Under the pieces are notes generated by a model. That model saw only the letters and a program-made list of their open reading frames with translations, ran no database searches and was not told where the DNA came from. Source: Alteromonadaceae bacterium BrNp21-10 (GTDB lineage Bacteria; Pseudomonadota; Gammaproteobacteria; Enterobacterales; Alteromonadaceae). From it: a stretch of DNA of 64,000 nt. The stretch is from assembly GCA_030418115.1 (NCBI GenBank), contig JAUHQD010000014.1:38326-102325 (forward strand). The letters are read 5' to 3'. Each line of letters begins with the position of its first letter. Position 1 is the stretch's first letter. Positions 1 through 8,139 of this stretch are shown here, piece after piece. Made by a program: the position numbers and the translations under genes.

Positions 1-558
1 GTGCTGGATGTGATGACCCCCAGCGACGTCAGTTTTCATGATGTGGAACAAGGCAAGGTCGATATGGCCATCAATCGCTTTGATGATTTGCCACAGTCCT
101 TCCATCAAAAACTACTCTGGCGAGATGCTTTTTCTTGTGTAATGTCTCATACAAACCCAATTTGTCGCGACTTTACCCTCGATAGCTACCTCAGTGCACA
201 ACACATTTGGGTGAGTAAAACCGGCTTCGGTATCGGTGTCGGAGTGGATCCGCAAGCCGTACAAAAATTAGGCTGGGTAGATACCGAACTCAATAAGGTG
301 GGGCAAAAACGTCATATTCGGGTATTTACCCGCCATTACCACGTGGCATTACAATTAGCCAAAGCGCAAAACCTGGTCGCAACGCTGCCAAGTCGAGCAG
401 CCAAAATATACGCAGATGATCCAGCGGTAGTTATTTTGCCACCGCCCTTTGCTGTGCCTGAAATTGAATTAAAAATGGCCTGGAGTGCTTTATTGCAACA
501 TGATGCTGGGCATATTTGGTTACGCCGCGTGATGTCTGATATTGCAGAGCAATTATAA
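1..558 (+). CDS. LysR-family transcriptional regulator, C-terminal part
   Basis: The 185 visible residues match the effector-binding domain of a LysR-type regulator. They include the stretch around residues 50-60 used for ligand binding and the typical ending in which the protein contacts its last helix (HIWLRRVMSDIAEQL). The N-terminal helix-turn-helix is missing because the gene runs off the left edge, so the GTG at base 1 is probably an internal valine. The ligand and target genes cannot be told from this fragment. It converges on the sigma-factor operon, with a terminator hairpin between them. Confidence 0.85.
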   Translation: MLDVMTPSDVSFHDVEQGKVDMAINRFDDLPQSFHQKLLWRDAFSCVMSHTNPICRDFTLDSYLSAQHIWVSKTGFGIGVGVDPQAVQKLGWVDTELNKVGQKRHIRVFTRHYHVALQLAKAQNLVATLPSRAAKIYADDPAVVILPPPFAVPEIELKMAWSALLQHDAGHIWLRRVMSDIAEQL

Positions 559-585
559 GTCACCTGAACTCGGGATAAGTAAGCT

Positions 586-615
586 AAAACCGGTGACAGA
601 TTGCTCTATCACCGG
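586..615 (-). terminator. Rho-independent terminator of the ECF operon
   Basis: A 7-bp stem (CCGGTGA/TCACCGG, 590-596 and 609-615) is followed on the minus strand by TTTTAG. It sits just after the last gene of the minus-strand sigma operon. Confidence 0.6.
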
Positions 616-623
616 CGTAAAAC

Positions 624-1556
624 TTAAAACAAATAGGTATTGGCGTTCGACAACAATTTATTAGTGTCGATTTTCTCCGCAACACAGGCCTTAATATCTT
701 TATTCTTGAAGACATAAACCTTATCTTTTTTCGATTCTTGATTCTCATCACCAAAATCACTTAAGACAAAACTGACGTGTTCACTATCGGGCATCGACTT
801 AATCCCGGCGCCATACTTACACAGAACATCGGCGATGCTGTCCTCAAAATGAATGAGAAACGCTTTAGTTTGTTGACTACGGGCTTCACGCTGTGCTTTA
901 AGTTGCGTTCTTTGCTTTTCTTCAAGAGTATTCACATACTTTTCAATTTCGGCGCGCTTGGCTTCTAATTTTAACTTTTCTTTTTCAAGCTCTTTCAGTT
1001 CTTGCGCCATTTCCTTTTTGTCATCATCAGAAGCATGACGCTTTTCAAACTCAATATCACGGAATCGACGCTCGTATTCGCGCTGCTCCCAACTGATTTC
1101 ACGTTCCTGTTCACGCAATGAACGTAGATGATCGCGGGATTCACTCATGGCTTCTTGCATTTTTTCCATGGCATGGCGTACGTGCTGTTCGACTTCTCCG
1201 TCCTCCATATCAAAGTCCATAACCACTTGGGTATTTACATCATGTACTGGAGGCACTGGCGGAACACTTGGCACTTGGCCAATAAATTCCCTTAAGTTAA
1301 AGTCACCGAAACTAAAGTCAAAATTAAAACCCCGCTGACGGGTATCGATTTTAAACACTACACCTTGGTCGGCTAAATAACTCACATCAAGATTACGGAA
1401 ACGGATACCTTTCTTATCACCATTTTGGCTAAGTACTGTCTGCATAATATTCGACATAATGTCTAAGTCTTTACTCAATTCCGTCATGTTGGTCGCGGCA
1501 TTGGCCGCACTCAATGTCATTGCCCCTAAGGCAATTGCTAATAACGATTTTCTCAT
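624..1556 (-). CDS. Periplasmic coiled-coil protein of an ECF operon
   Basis: I do not recognise the family. A clear Sec signal peptide (MRKSLLAIALGAMTLSAANA) is followed by a roughly 90-residue globular part with several Phe/Asp residues. Then comes a long, highly charged region (about residues 115-230) rich in Glu, Lys, Arg and Gln that should form a coiled coil. A short C-terminal domain (about 230-310) contains one Cys near the middle and one near the end. It is the third gene of an operon after a sigma factor and its membrane anti-sigma factor, so it may take part in sensing or in the envelope response they control. That role is inferred from position only. Confidence 0.7.
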   Translation of the reverse strand: MRKSLLAIALGAMTLSAANAATNMTELSKDLDIMSNIMQTVLSQNGDKKGIRFRNLDVSYLADQGVVFKIDTRQRGFNFDFSFGDFNLREFIGQVPSVPPVPPVHDVNTQVVMDFDMEDGEVEQHVRHAMEKMQEAMSESRDHLRSLREQEREISWEQREYERRFRDIEFEKRHASDDDKKEMAQELKELEKEKLKLEAKRAEIEKYVNTLEEKQRTQLKAQREARSQQTKAFLIHFEDSIADVLCKYGAGIKSMPDSEHVSFVLSDFGDENQESKKDKVYVFKNKDIKACVAEKIDTNKLLSNANTYLF

Positions 1557-1581
1557 GATTTATCCTCTATAAATTCCACTA

Positions 1582-2241
1582 CTAACCACCATTACTCAGC
1601 TGTGCAGGCTGCCACTGCGTCTTCACTGGGGTGGTATACATCTCTTCCTGTAACTTGCCTAGCTGGCGGGTGTAGAACATTTGATCATCACTCCGCTGTT
1701 GATTAACAAACTTAATCAACTCGCCGAAATCTTCTTTGCGCTCTTGTCTGCTGGAACTCAATAAATAAGTAGATAACTGCGCATTATTCAGTTGCTGTTG
1801 CTGTTGCACATTCTCGGCAAAACTGGCTAACACCAGCTGTTGGTCCTGTTTAAACGCCAACAACTGCTCATCGACAATTTTCTGAATATTATGTTGTTGC
1901 TGTTTACCGGCAAAACTCAATGTCATAGAGCCATCGTCGATTTGCACTTCTACCTTAAACAGCACCATTAATATGGCAGCCACCGACATCGCCATGGATA
2001 ACGACCCTGACCAATTAAACCAGCCAGAGTTTGTCACCGACGATGAAAATGTGGCAGCAGCATTCCATTGTGGCACTTGCCGCGGCTCAAAAGAGCTAGC
2101 GCTACGTTGTGCTTGTTTGGCCACAGTTAACCGTTCACGCATTTGCGGATCGCTTTGACATTGTTGTTCAAATTGCTGTTGTTGCTCTGGACTTAACTTA
2201 CCATCAAGCCACTGTGCCATTTGTTGTTCGAGATCAGACAT
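1582..2241 (-). CDS. Membrane-anchored anti-sigma factor (inferred)
   Basis: This 219-residue protein begins with a cytoplasmic part (MSDLEQQMAQWLDGKLSPEQ) that resembles zinc-less anti-sigma N-termini. One transmembrane segment follows at about residues 78-95, then a Gln-rich periplasmic coiled coil. It overlaps the end of the upstream ECF sigma gene by 8 bp, the usual sign of translational coupling between a sigma factor and its inhibitor. There is no strong named-family match, so the anti-sigma role rests on topology and gene order. The Gln-rich periplasmic tail could contact the coiled-coil protein encoded next. Confidence 0.7.
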   Translation of the reverse strand: MSDLEQQMAQWLDGKLSPEQQQQFEQQCQSDPQMRERLTVAKQAQRSASSFEPRQVPQWNAAATFSSSVTNSGWFNWSGSLSMAMSVAAILMVLFKVEVQIDDGSMTLSFAGKQQQHNIQKIVDEQLLAFKQDQQLVLASFAENVQQQQQLNNAQLSTYLLSSSRQERKEDFGELIKFVNQQRSDDQMFYTRQLGKLQEEMYTTPVKTQWQPAQLSNGG

Positions 2242-2779
2242 AATCCATCTCCATTACTACTTTCAATTTATCTAAACCGCTATAAAGGCGGGATTTCGCG
2301 GTGTTACTGGAAATACCCAATTGCTCGGCTATTTCATCAAAGGTAAATTCACCAAAAAACTTTAACTCCACCACCGATTTTTGCGCTAATGGCAGAGACT
2401 GCATTGCCATAGCTAACTGCTGTCCTTGCTGGCTATATTGCAAATTATTTTCTGGGCAAAAATGCGGTTCACTGACTTGTTCCGGCGTATCATCAAGACT
2501 TTGCATTGGCCGTTTACGTCGATAAAACTCGATGACCCGAAAATGCGCAATACGATACAACCAACTTTTAAACGCCCCTTCACCACGATAACTAGCCAAA
2601 TTACGAAACACTGAAATAAACACTTCTTGCATCACATCCAAGGCATCGTCAGCATTGCCCACCATACGCAAGGCATAGTTGTACATTTGCTTTTCATAGC
2701 GTTTAATCAGCTTCAGCCAGGCACTTTTATTTCCCTTCACGGCTTTTTGGATCAGCTTCTCATCCGTTTGTTCAAACAC
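2234..2779 (-). CDS. RNA polymerase sigma factor, ECF (RpoE-like)
   Basis: A 181-residue sigma-70 family protein with only regions 2 and 4. Region 2 is seen around residues 24-90 (YNYALRMVGNADDALDVMQEVFI, then SWLYRIAHFRVIEFYRR). Region 4 lies around 125-175, with the helix-turn-helix FDEIAEQLGISSNTAKSRLY. It directs RNA polymerase to a special set of promoters when its anti-sigma partner, encoded by the overlapping next gene, releases it. The inducing signal is unknown. The A/T-rich region upstream (2780-2940) holds the divergent promoters for this gene and the RNA methyltransferase. Confidence 0.92.
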   Translation of the reverse strand: MFEQTDEKLIQKAVKGNKSAWLKLIKRYEKQMYNYALRMVGNADDALDVMQEVFISVFRNLASYRGEGAFKSWLYRIAHFRVIEFYRRKRPMQSLDDTPEQVSEPHFCPENNLQYSQQGQQLAMAMQSLPLAQKSVVELKFFGEFTFDEIAEQLGISSNTAKSRLYSGLDKLKVVMEMDYV

Positions 2780-2943
2780 TAATAGGTGTTCCCATATTTG
2801 TTTTTGTCATTTCTTGTTGTTTAAGTCGACCGGGGTTTAAAAATAGTTTGCCTGAAAATAAATATTTTTAATTTTATTTTTCAAGCAGCGTAAAAACGTA
2901 TAATCACCACACCTATTGTTAAGGCGAAGCTGAGACCTTAATC

Positions 2944-3450
2944 ATGACACAAAAAAGAGCCGCTATTGGCCTAATGAATCCCAAAAGCCCGACTAATGTT
3001 GGTAGTGTATTACGTGCCGCAGGCTGCATGAATGCCCAGCAGATATTCTATAGTGGCGAGCGTTACGATCGCGCTAAAGCCTTTTATACCGACACCCAAA
3101 ATAGTAATAAAGCGGTTACCTTGACGCATGTTGATGAACTATTCAGCCATGCCCCTAAGGGAGCTAAAATTGTGGGTGTGGAACTGGTAGAAGGTGCACA
3201 ATCTCTTATAGAATTTCAACATCCCGATAATGCCTATTATATTTTTGGCCCAGAAGATGGTTCGCTCACTCAAAAACAAGTTAATCAATGTCATGCGGTG
3301 GTGTACATCCCCACCAAGGGTTGCTTGAATTTGGCTGCCACTGTAAACGTTGTGTTATATGACCGCTTGAGTAAATCTGCAGATATTGTCAGCGGCGATG
3401 AACTAATACGTAAAAGCCGCGATACTAATAATACTGCGCAGGTGAAGTAA
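2944..3450 (+). CDS. TrmH/SpoU-family RNA 2'-O-methyltransferase
   Basis: A minimal 168-residue SPOUT methyltransferase. It shows the three motifs that build the trefoil knot and bind S-adenosylmethionine: NPKSPTNVGSVLRA near residue 13, YYIFGPEDGSL near 98, and IPTKGCLNLAATVNVVLYD near 120. It should methylate a ribose 2'-OH in a tRNA or rRNA. The exact target cannot be read from the sequence, because it lacks the added domains of TrmH or RlmB. The gene stands alone, divergent from the sigma operon. Confidence 0.88.
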   Translation: MTQKRAAIGLMNPKSPTNVGSVLRAAGCMNAQQIFYSGERYDRAKAFYTDTQNSNKAVTLTHVDELFSHAPKGAKIVGVELVEGAQSLIEFQHPDNAYYIFGPEDGSLTQKQVNQCHAVVYIPTKGCLNLAATVNVVLYDRLSKSADIVSGDELIRKSRDTNNTAQVK

Positions 3451-3492
3451 AAATAGGAATAAGCCTGACTTAAAGTCGGGGTAATAGAAAAA

Positions 3493-3516
3493 GGTGTTAG
3501 CCCCTAGGCTAACACC
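3493..3516 (-). terminator. Terminator of the RsgA gene, probably bidirectional
   Basis: A perfect 10-bp stem with loop CCTA. On the minus strand it runs into TTTTTC directly after the RsgA stop. On the plus strand it is followed by CACGTTTT, so it may also end the convergent methyltransferase transcript. A second, shorter hairpin lies at about 3464-3480. Confidence 0.75.
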
Positions 3517-3522
3517 CACGTT

Positions 3523-4569
3523 TTAATCGCCTTTTTTATGATGCGTGGTCTGTTTGATCACCGAACGATAATAACGATGTAGTTGTTTCTCCTGCTGCCG
3601 TCGTTCTGCCAAACTCGCCGAATTACGACTTTGCTCGCGCAATAATTTCTGATAATTCTGCAACCGCCTTAACGGTAAATCATCATTAGCTATCGCCGCT
3701 TGCACAGCGCATCCTGGCTCTGATTGATGCTGGCAATCAGCAAAGCGACATTGCTGCGCTAGTGTTTCCACATCGGCGAACGTTGCCACCACACCGCTTT
3801 CACAATCAGCTAACTGCAGTTCACGCATGCCCGGCGTATCAAGTAACAACGCGCCTTGAGCCATTAAATGCATAGAGCGCGAAGTGGTAGTATGACGGCC
3901 GCGACTGTCTTGCTCTCTGGCCGACCCCGTATGTTGAATATCATCACCGATTAAACTATTAATCAAAGTGGATTTACCCACTCCAGATGATCCCAATACC
4001 GCCACGGTTTTACCTACTCCGCACCATGGTAATAACCGCGCTACACTGTCGGCATCCAAACCATTAACGGCTTCCACCATTAACATGGAATCCAGTTGTT
4101 GCACCTCACTGACTTTTTCAGCCACATCAGCACAGCAATCGGCTTTGGTTAACACTATTACGGGATCAACCTCGGCTTCATGAGCTAAGGCCAAATAACG
4201 TTCAATCCGGCTAAGATTAAAGTTGTTATCCAACGAGCACACCACAAACACAGTATTAATATTGGCCGCAATTAGCTGCCGTTCGACTTTGCTACCCGCT
4301 GCTTTGCGGGAAAATAATGACGAGCGGGATAAAAGCCGAACAAAAGCAAATTTTTGATCAAGTAGCAACCAATCACCGACTGTCGCTTCCGTTAAAGCAG
4401 ACGTTACAGCTAAAGTGAATAAGGGCTTAGCATCACAGGCCAGAGTAATATGCGAACGTTGTACCGCCATTACCCGCGCTGCGGTAACCCCTTGCCATTC
4501 GTCAAAATTAACTTGTTGTTGAAAAAATGCAGACCATCCCAATTGAGATAATGAAAAAGTACTAGACAT
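3523..4569 (-). CDS. rsgA: RsgA/YjeQ-type circularly permuted ribosome GTPase
   Basis: The protein (348 aa from this start) has an OB-fold N-terminus and a circularly permuted GTPase domain with G4 (LTKAD) ahead of G1 (GSSGVGKSTLINSL) and G3 (DTPGM). A C-terminal zinc-finger region carries Cys and His (CRFADCQHQSEPGC). RsgA proteins help late maturation of the 30S subunit. The N-terminus (LGWSAFFQQQ) resembles the accessory RsgA paralogs of many gammaproteobacteria rather than the one next to psd/orn. I chose the ATG at 4569 because it has a GGGGG Shine-Dalgarno; a longer in-frame start at 4632 would run through leader hairpins. The gene is monocistronic with an unusually structured 5' leader. 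Confidence 0.85.
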   Translation of the reverse strand: MSSTFSLSQLGWSAFFQQQVNFDEWQGVTAARVMAVQRSHITLACDAKPLFTLAVTSALTEATVGDWLLLDQKFAFVRLLSRSSLFSRKAAGSKVERQLIAANINTVFVVCSLDNNFNLSRIERYLALAHEAEVDPVIVLTKADCCADVAEKVSEVQQLDSMLMVEAVNGLDADSVARLLPWCGVGKTVAVLGSSGVGKSTLINSLIGDDIQHTGSAREQDSRGRHTTTSRSMHLMAQGALLLDTPGMRELQLADCESGVVATFADVETLAQQCRFADCQHQSEPGCAVQAAIANDDLPLRRLQNYQKLLREQSRNSASLAERRQQEKQLHRYYRSVIKQTTHHKKGD

Positions 4570-4740
4570 AATAGCCCCCTGACACCAAAGCGGCGTCAAA
4601 ACTGAGTAAAAGCTAGGGCTGAATAACTTCACGCCCCGATTGAAAAACCGGGCACGCTTAAAAACGCTATACGTTTTTAGTAACGGCGCGCCCGTAGGGT
4701 GGTCATTACAATCATCAAAAATCTCCTTATTGCTGTTAAA
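4569..4740 (-). promoter_or_regulatory. Structured 5' leader of the RsgA gene
   Basis: Three hairpins lie between the leader ORF and the RsgA start on the minus strand. The first (4660-4678) has a 7-bp AAAAACG/CGTTTTT stem with a U-rich 3' side and begins at the leader stop codon. The second (4635-4652) has a 7-bp stem with one G-U pair. The third (4580-4598), a 7-bp stem with one G-U pair, touches the GGGGG Shine-Dalgarno. The layout fits translational or transcriptional attenuation, but alternative pairings were only checked by eye. Confidence 0.45.
4677..4715 (-). CDS. Candidate 12-residue leader peptide before RsgA
   Basis: A very short ORF, MIVMTTLRARRY, with a strong Shine-Dalgarno (AAGGAG, 4723-4728) ending 7 bases before its ATG. 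It contains an Arg-Ala-Arg (+X+) motif and ends at a stop codon that lies in the base of a U-rich hairpin. The ribosome-binding site is better than those of many real genes nearby. No homology is claimed. The case rests on the ribosome-binding site, the position and the downstream hairpins. Confidence 0.4.
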   Translation of the reverse strand: MIVMTTLRARRY

Positions 4741-4822
4741 CGTAACTAATAAACATAAATTGAGCTGTGAGGCTTAGCCTAACAAATGCTGTCAGCAACA
4801 ACAATGCTCATAGCCCATATAC

Positions 4823-4847
4823 AAAAACCGGCTCAAGGCCGGCTTTG
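4823..4847 (-). terminator. Terminator of the porin gene
   Basis: A CCGGC/GCCGG stem extended by A-U pairs and followed by TTTTT on the minus strand, 25 bases after the porin stop codon. Confidence 0.7.
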
Positions 4848-4871
4848 TTTACAATACAAAAGCAGTAAAGT

Positions 4872-5780
4872 TTAAAATTTGTGCTCTAAACCAACCGCTA
4901 ACCAACTCTTATCGTTGGCGTTGTCCAAGTCTTGTGAGGTATACCACGCCAAGGCTTTAGTATTTTTACCTAGCTTGTAATCGACACCGATGGATGCGGT
5001 GCTGTCATCTTCTAGGGTTTGATACTGACCTTTCAATGTGATCTTGCCCATGGCATAAGCAGCGCTCACTAGTACACCATCTTCACTCACTCCACTAGCC
5101 ACTGCTTCTTGCTTATGAATAACCGCACCAACGGTTAAGTCATCAAATTTGGCCTGGGCTGACACTCGAGTGGAATCGTAACCTTTCATATCCATCTCTG
5201 TGGCGAGCGCAACATAAAACTGGCTTTTCTTTAAATTGCTATCACCATAGGATACCGAAATTGATTGAGCGTCTTCGCCGCCTTTTTCATCTTCAGCAAC
5301 ATAGGTGATACCAACACTAAAACCATTAAACGACGGTGATATATAGGTCACGCTATCACTCATGCGGTTCTCACCTGCCCACAAGTTTTTAAAATCAGCT
5401 TCATAATCATTAAATTGATCAATCTTGCCTTGTGACCTTTTCAACATGGTGTCGTTGCGGCCAATCATGATGCTACCGGCATTGCCTTTTAAACCAATGT
5501 ACTGATTACGAGATTTAACGTTATCGCCATCAGAGCTGTCAGCCAAGTCAACGCCAAATTCAAAAACGTAGAATGCTGTTAAGCCATCTTCAAGATCGTA
5601 ATCCCCTTTAAAGCCAAGTCGGGAATTATTGCTTTTTACCTCAGAAAAGGATCCTTCGCCATCATCAGTGCTTTGCAAAGTAACATTACCTTTACCGTAA
5701 ACCGTAAGCGGATCCGCAGTAGCATTGGCAGAAACAAAAGCCAGCATAATGGCAGAAAGTAGTAAGCGTTGATTTTGCAT
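4872..5780 (-). CDS. Gram-negative general porin, Pho-regulated
   Basis: The 302-residue outer-membrane protein has a signal peptide (MQNQRLLLSAIMLAFVSANATA) and a mature start DPLTVYGKGNVTLQ. The beta-strand pattern is that of the OmpC/PhoE-like 16-strand porins, with RLGFKGDYDLEDGLTAFYVFEFG in the front third and the final Phe (GLEHKF) recognised by the BAM complex. The start at 5780 keeps the signal peptide at the N-terminus; a longer ORF from 5843 would bury it. The promoter carries a multi-repeat Pho box, so it is probably the phosphate-starvation porin that lets phosphate or phosphoesters into the periplasm, as PhoE does in enterics. Substrate preference is not visible. Confidence 0.88.
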   Translation of the reverse strand: MQNQRLLLSAIMLAFVSANATADPLTVYGKGNVTLQSTDDGEGSFSEVKSNNSRLGFKGDYDLEDGLTAFYVFEFGVDLADSSDGDNVKSRNQYIGLKGNAGSIMIGRNDTMLKRSQGKIDQFNDYEADFKNLWAGENRMSDSVTYISPSFNGFSVGITYVAEDEKGGEDAQSISVSYGDSNLKKSQFYVALATEMDMKGYDSTRVSAQAKFDDLTVGAVIHKQEAVASGVSEDGVLVSAAYAMGKITLKGQYQTLEDDSTASIGVDYKLGKNTKALAWYTSQDLDNANDKSWLAVGLEHKF

Positions 5781-5834
5781 AAGGAATTTCCTCAGATCTC
5801 TGTTGTGAAGAATAATAGTTCGTTGATGCATGGC

Positions 5835-5920
5835 ACTATGCATTCTTTTTATGACAGTTTTATTACATTGTGACAGTTATTTGTTATTTTTTTGACAGTT
5901 TAATGACTTTATTGTGACAG
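5835..5920 (-). promoter_or_regulatory. Pho-box array and -10 of the porin promoter
   Basis: On the minus strand the proximal 18-bp box (5851-5868) reads ATGTAATAAAACTGTCAT. Ten bases later comes a -10-like CATAGT (5835-5840). Upstream, further CTGTCA-type repeats start at plus positions 5871, 5893, 5904 and 5915, the last four spaced by multiples of 11 bp. PhoB dimers bind 11-bp direct repeats on one face of the helix, so this is likely a high-occupancy site. Confidence 0.85.
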
Positions 5921-5970
5921 TGACGATATTTCACGCTGTTTGAATAATAGCTGAGGTCACATAAAAGGCA

Positions 5971-5996
5971 TAAAAAAGCCGGCTACTTTAACCGGC
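5971..5996 (-). terminator. Terminator of the DUF47-pit operon
   Basis: A GCCGG/CCGGC stem with loop TTAAAGTAG, followed by TTTTTTA on the minus strand, 31 bases after the stop of the PiT transporter. Confidence 0.65.
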
Positions 5997-6027
5997 AATT
6001 CAACTTTCTATTTAATTTTTCAGATGT

Positions 6028-7296
6028 TTAGGCTGATAATAAGCCTTTAAACATATAGAAAAATACAATCGATAATCCGGCGCCCACCGGTAATGTGATC
6101 ACCCAAGACACAACGATATTGCGCACCACACCTAAATTCAATGCAGCGATACCACGCGCCATACCTACACCTAATACGCCACCGACTAGGGTTTGTGTGG
6201 TCGATATAGGTAAACCGGTACCAGAGGCAATAACCACCGTACAGGCAGCGGCTAATTCAGCAGCAAACCCTCGACTTGGCGTTAAGTGGGTAATACCTTT
6301 ACCTATGGTTTGGATCACACGATGACCGAATAAGGCTAAACCAGCAACAATACCTAAGCCGCCTAGAGGTAAAATCCACCACACTAAAGTGGCTTTAGCT
6401 GTGATAATGCCTCCACTATCCACTACGCTAACCACGGCTGCCAGCGGTCCAATAGCATTAGCTACATCATTTGAACCATGAGCAAAGGCCATACAACAGG
6501 CGGTGACGACCATAAGCACTGCAAACACTTTCTCTACGCTGGCAAAGTGCATCTTTTTATTACTTTTAGGGTCAAACTGAATGCGGCTAATAAACAAACG
6601 ACCGACTACACCAACCACTACCGCTAAACCAATGGCGATGTAATAACCGCTATCTGCAGGAATATCCACACCCACATGCTTCAAGCCCTTTTTAATGGTT
6701 ACCAAACTTAAAACGAAACCAGCAATACCCATGTAAAACGGCGCGTAACGCTTAGCATTATCAAAGGGTTTATCGGTATCAAAAATTAGTTTTTGCGCGC
6801 TCATAAAAATCAGATAAGCAATAAAACCAGAAATAGCGGGAGTGACAATCCAACTACCGACAATGCCACCAACCTTACTCCACTCAACCGCATCAGCACT
6901 GACGCCAACAGCAGCAAAGCCAACAATCGCACCAATAATAGAATGAGTAGTGGATACCGGCCAACCAAGGTAGGACGCTACCGCCAGCCAAATGCCTGCG
7001 GATAACAACGCCGACAGCATGCCGTATACCAACAATTCAGGCTGGTCGACAAAATAGGCGCTATCAATAATGCCTTTGCGAATGGTTGAGGTAACCTCAC
7101 CACCGGCCAAATAAGCGCCAGCAAATTCAAAGATCATGGCAATAAAAATAGCCTGCTTAATAGTAAGCGCTTTAGACCCTACAGATGTACCCATTGCATT
7201 GGCAACATCATTTGCACCAATACCCCACGCCATTAAAAAGCCCACAAATGCGGCGATAACAATTAACATCGTGCCGTAAGTAGATATTATATCCAT
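6028..7296 (-). CDS. PiT-family inorganic phosphate transporter
   Basis: A 422-residue inner-membrane protein with the two family signatures in its two halves: GANDVANAMGTSVGS near residue 27 and GSNDVANAIGPLAA near residue 274. About ten hydrophobic segments can be seen. PiT proteins take up metal-phosphate with protons or sodium at low affinity. The upstream gene encodes a PhoU-like DUF47 protein, a frequent partner, with only 15 bp between them. No Pho box was found upstream of the pair, which fits a constitutive low-affinity system standing beside the inducible Pst system. Confidence 0.93.
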   Translation of the reverse strand: MDIISTYGTMLIVIAAFVGFLMAWGIGANDVANAMGTSVGSKALTIKQAIFIAMIFEFAGAYLAGGEVTSTIRKGIIDSAYFVDQPELLVYGMLSALLSAGIWLAVASYLGWPVSTTHSIIGAIVGFAAVGVSADAVEWSKVGGIVGSWIVTPAISGFIAYLIFMSAQKLIFDTDKPFDNAKRYAPFYMGIAGFVLSLVTIKKGLKHVGVDIPADSGYYIAIGLAVVVGVVGRLFISRIQFDPKSNKKMHFASVEKVFAVLMVVTACCMAFAHGSNDVANAIGPLAAVVSVVDSGGIITAKATLVWWILPLGGLGIVAGLALFGHRVIQTIGKGITHLTPSRGFAAELAAACTVVIASGTGLPISTTQTLVGGVLGVGMARGIAALNLGVVRNIVVSWVITLPVGAGLSIVFFYMFKGLLSA

Positions 7297-7311
7297 TGCT
7301 TAAAACGCCCC

Positions 7312-7989
7312 TTAATTGGCTAACATTAATTCGAGTCGAGCACCGACGCGCTCAGAGATATCGGCTAAGTCACCCACCCATTCAATAATGTTATACAAAA
7401 ACATGACATCAACTGGATTAAGCTCAGATTCCAATTCGCGCAATTGCCTGCGCATTTTGACTTGCATGACGTCCGTATCATCTTCAATTTTATCTAACTC
7501 TTTGAGCATGCCTTCAACCAAACGCACTTCACGTCCTTTAAAACCGGTTTCCAACAATTCATCAAGTTCATTTATCACCAGTTTGGCTTGCATAGTGGCA
7601 TCCAAACAACGTCCTAAATAAGCCATAAATTGATCCTGCATTTTTACAGGTATCTCCAATTCACGACCTAAAATACGCCCCGAAATATCTTTGGATTTAT
7701 TAGCAATTTTGTCTTGCTGAGTCAGCAAATCGAGTAAATCTTGGCGATTGATAGGCATGAAAATGCCACCAGGCAAATTAATGCGTAGTTCGCGTTTGAT
7801 GGTATCGGCTTTTTTCTCGAGCATGGAAATAGACTTTTGTTGCTTTTGCGCCTCTTTCCAATCATTTTGAAATACAGCTTCGAAGAAGGGAACTAACCCC
7901 TGACTGCACTTGTGAACGGTATTGATGTGCTTTTCTAAGGGTTTAAGGGGTGATTTAGCAAACACCCCAAGAAACGAATTGCTCGGCAT
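7312..7989 (-). CDS. DUF47/PhoU-like partner of the PiT transporter
   Basis: The 225-residue, mostly helical protein (MPSNSFLGVFAKSPLKPLEKH...) belongs to the DUF47/TIGR00153 family of PhoU-like proteins. These bind and modulate PiT transporters. The Glu/Asp-rich helices (ELDELLETGFKG, LKELDKIEDDTD) are the kind that hold metal clusters in PhoU. I chose the ATG at 7989 because GGAGG sits just upstream; the longer ORF from 8013 adds eight residues without support. It is the first gene of the pair with the transporter. Confidence 0.88.
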   Translation of the reverse strand: MPSNSFLGVFAKSPLKPLEKHINTVHKCSQGLVPFFEAVFQNDWKEAQKQQKSISMLEKKADTIKRELRINLPGGIFMPINRQDLLDLLTQQDKIANKSKDISGRILGRELEIPVKMQDQFMAYLGRCLDATMQAKLVINELDELLETGFKGREVRLVEGMLKELDKIEDDTDVMQVKMRRQLRELESELNPVDVMFLYNIIEWVGDLADISERVGARLELMLAN

Positions 7990-8139
7990 AATAGCCTCCG
8001 AAATGACAGTCACTTTTGGCGCGAATGATACAGCATTGACCTAATAAACGAAGTGATTAATCAAAAAATGTGAAAATATGGACTTTTACCAACACAGTTG
8101 CTAAAGATAGTTCAACGAATAACATTAGGTAAATTTTCA

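Noticed and set aside
4570..4632. N-terminal extension of the RsgA protein from the ATG at 4632
   Set aside because: The extension crosses leader hairpins, has no good ribosome-binding site, and family members begin at the MSSTFSLSQLGW-like start.
7990..8040. Single TGACAG near the DUF47-pit promoter as a Pho box
   Set aside because: Only one half-site is present, with no partner at 11 bp and no -10 at the right distance; it overlaps the ribosome-binding region.
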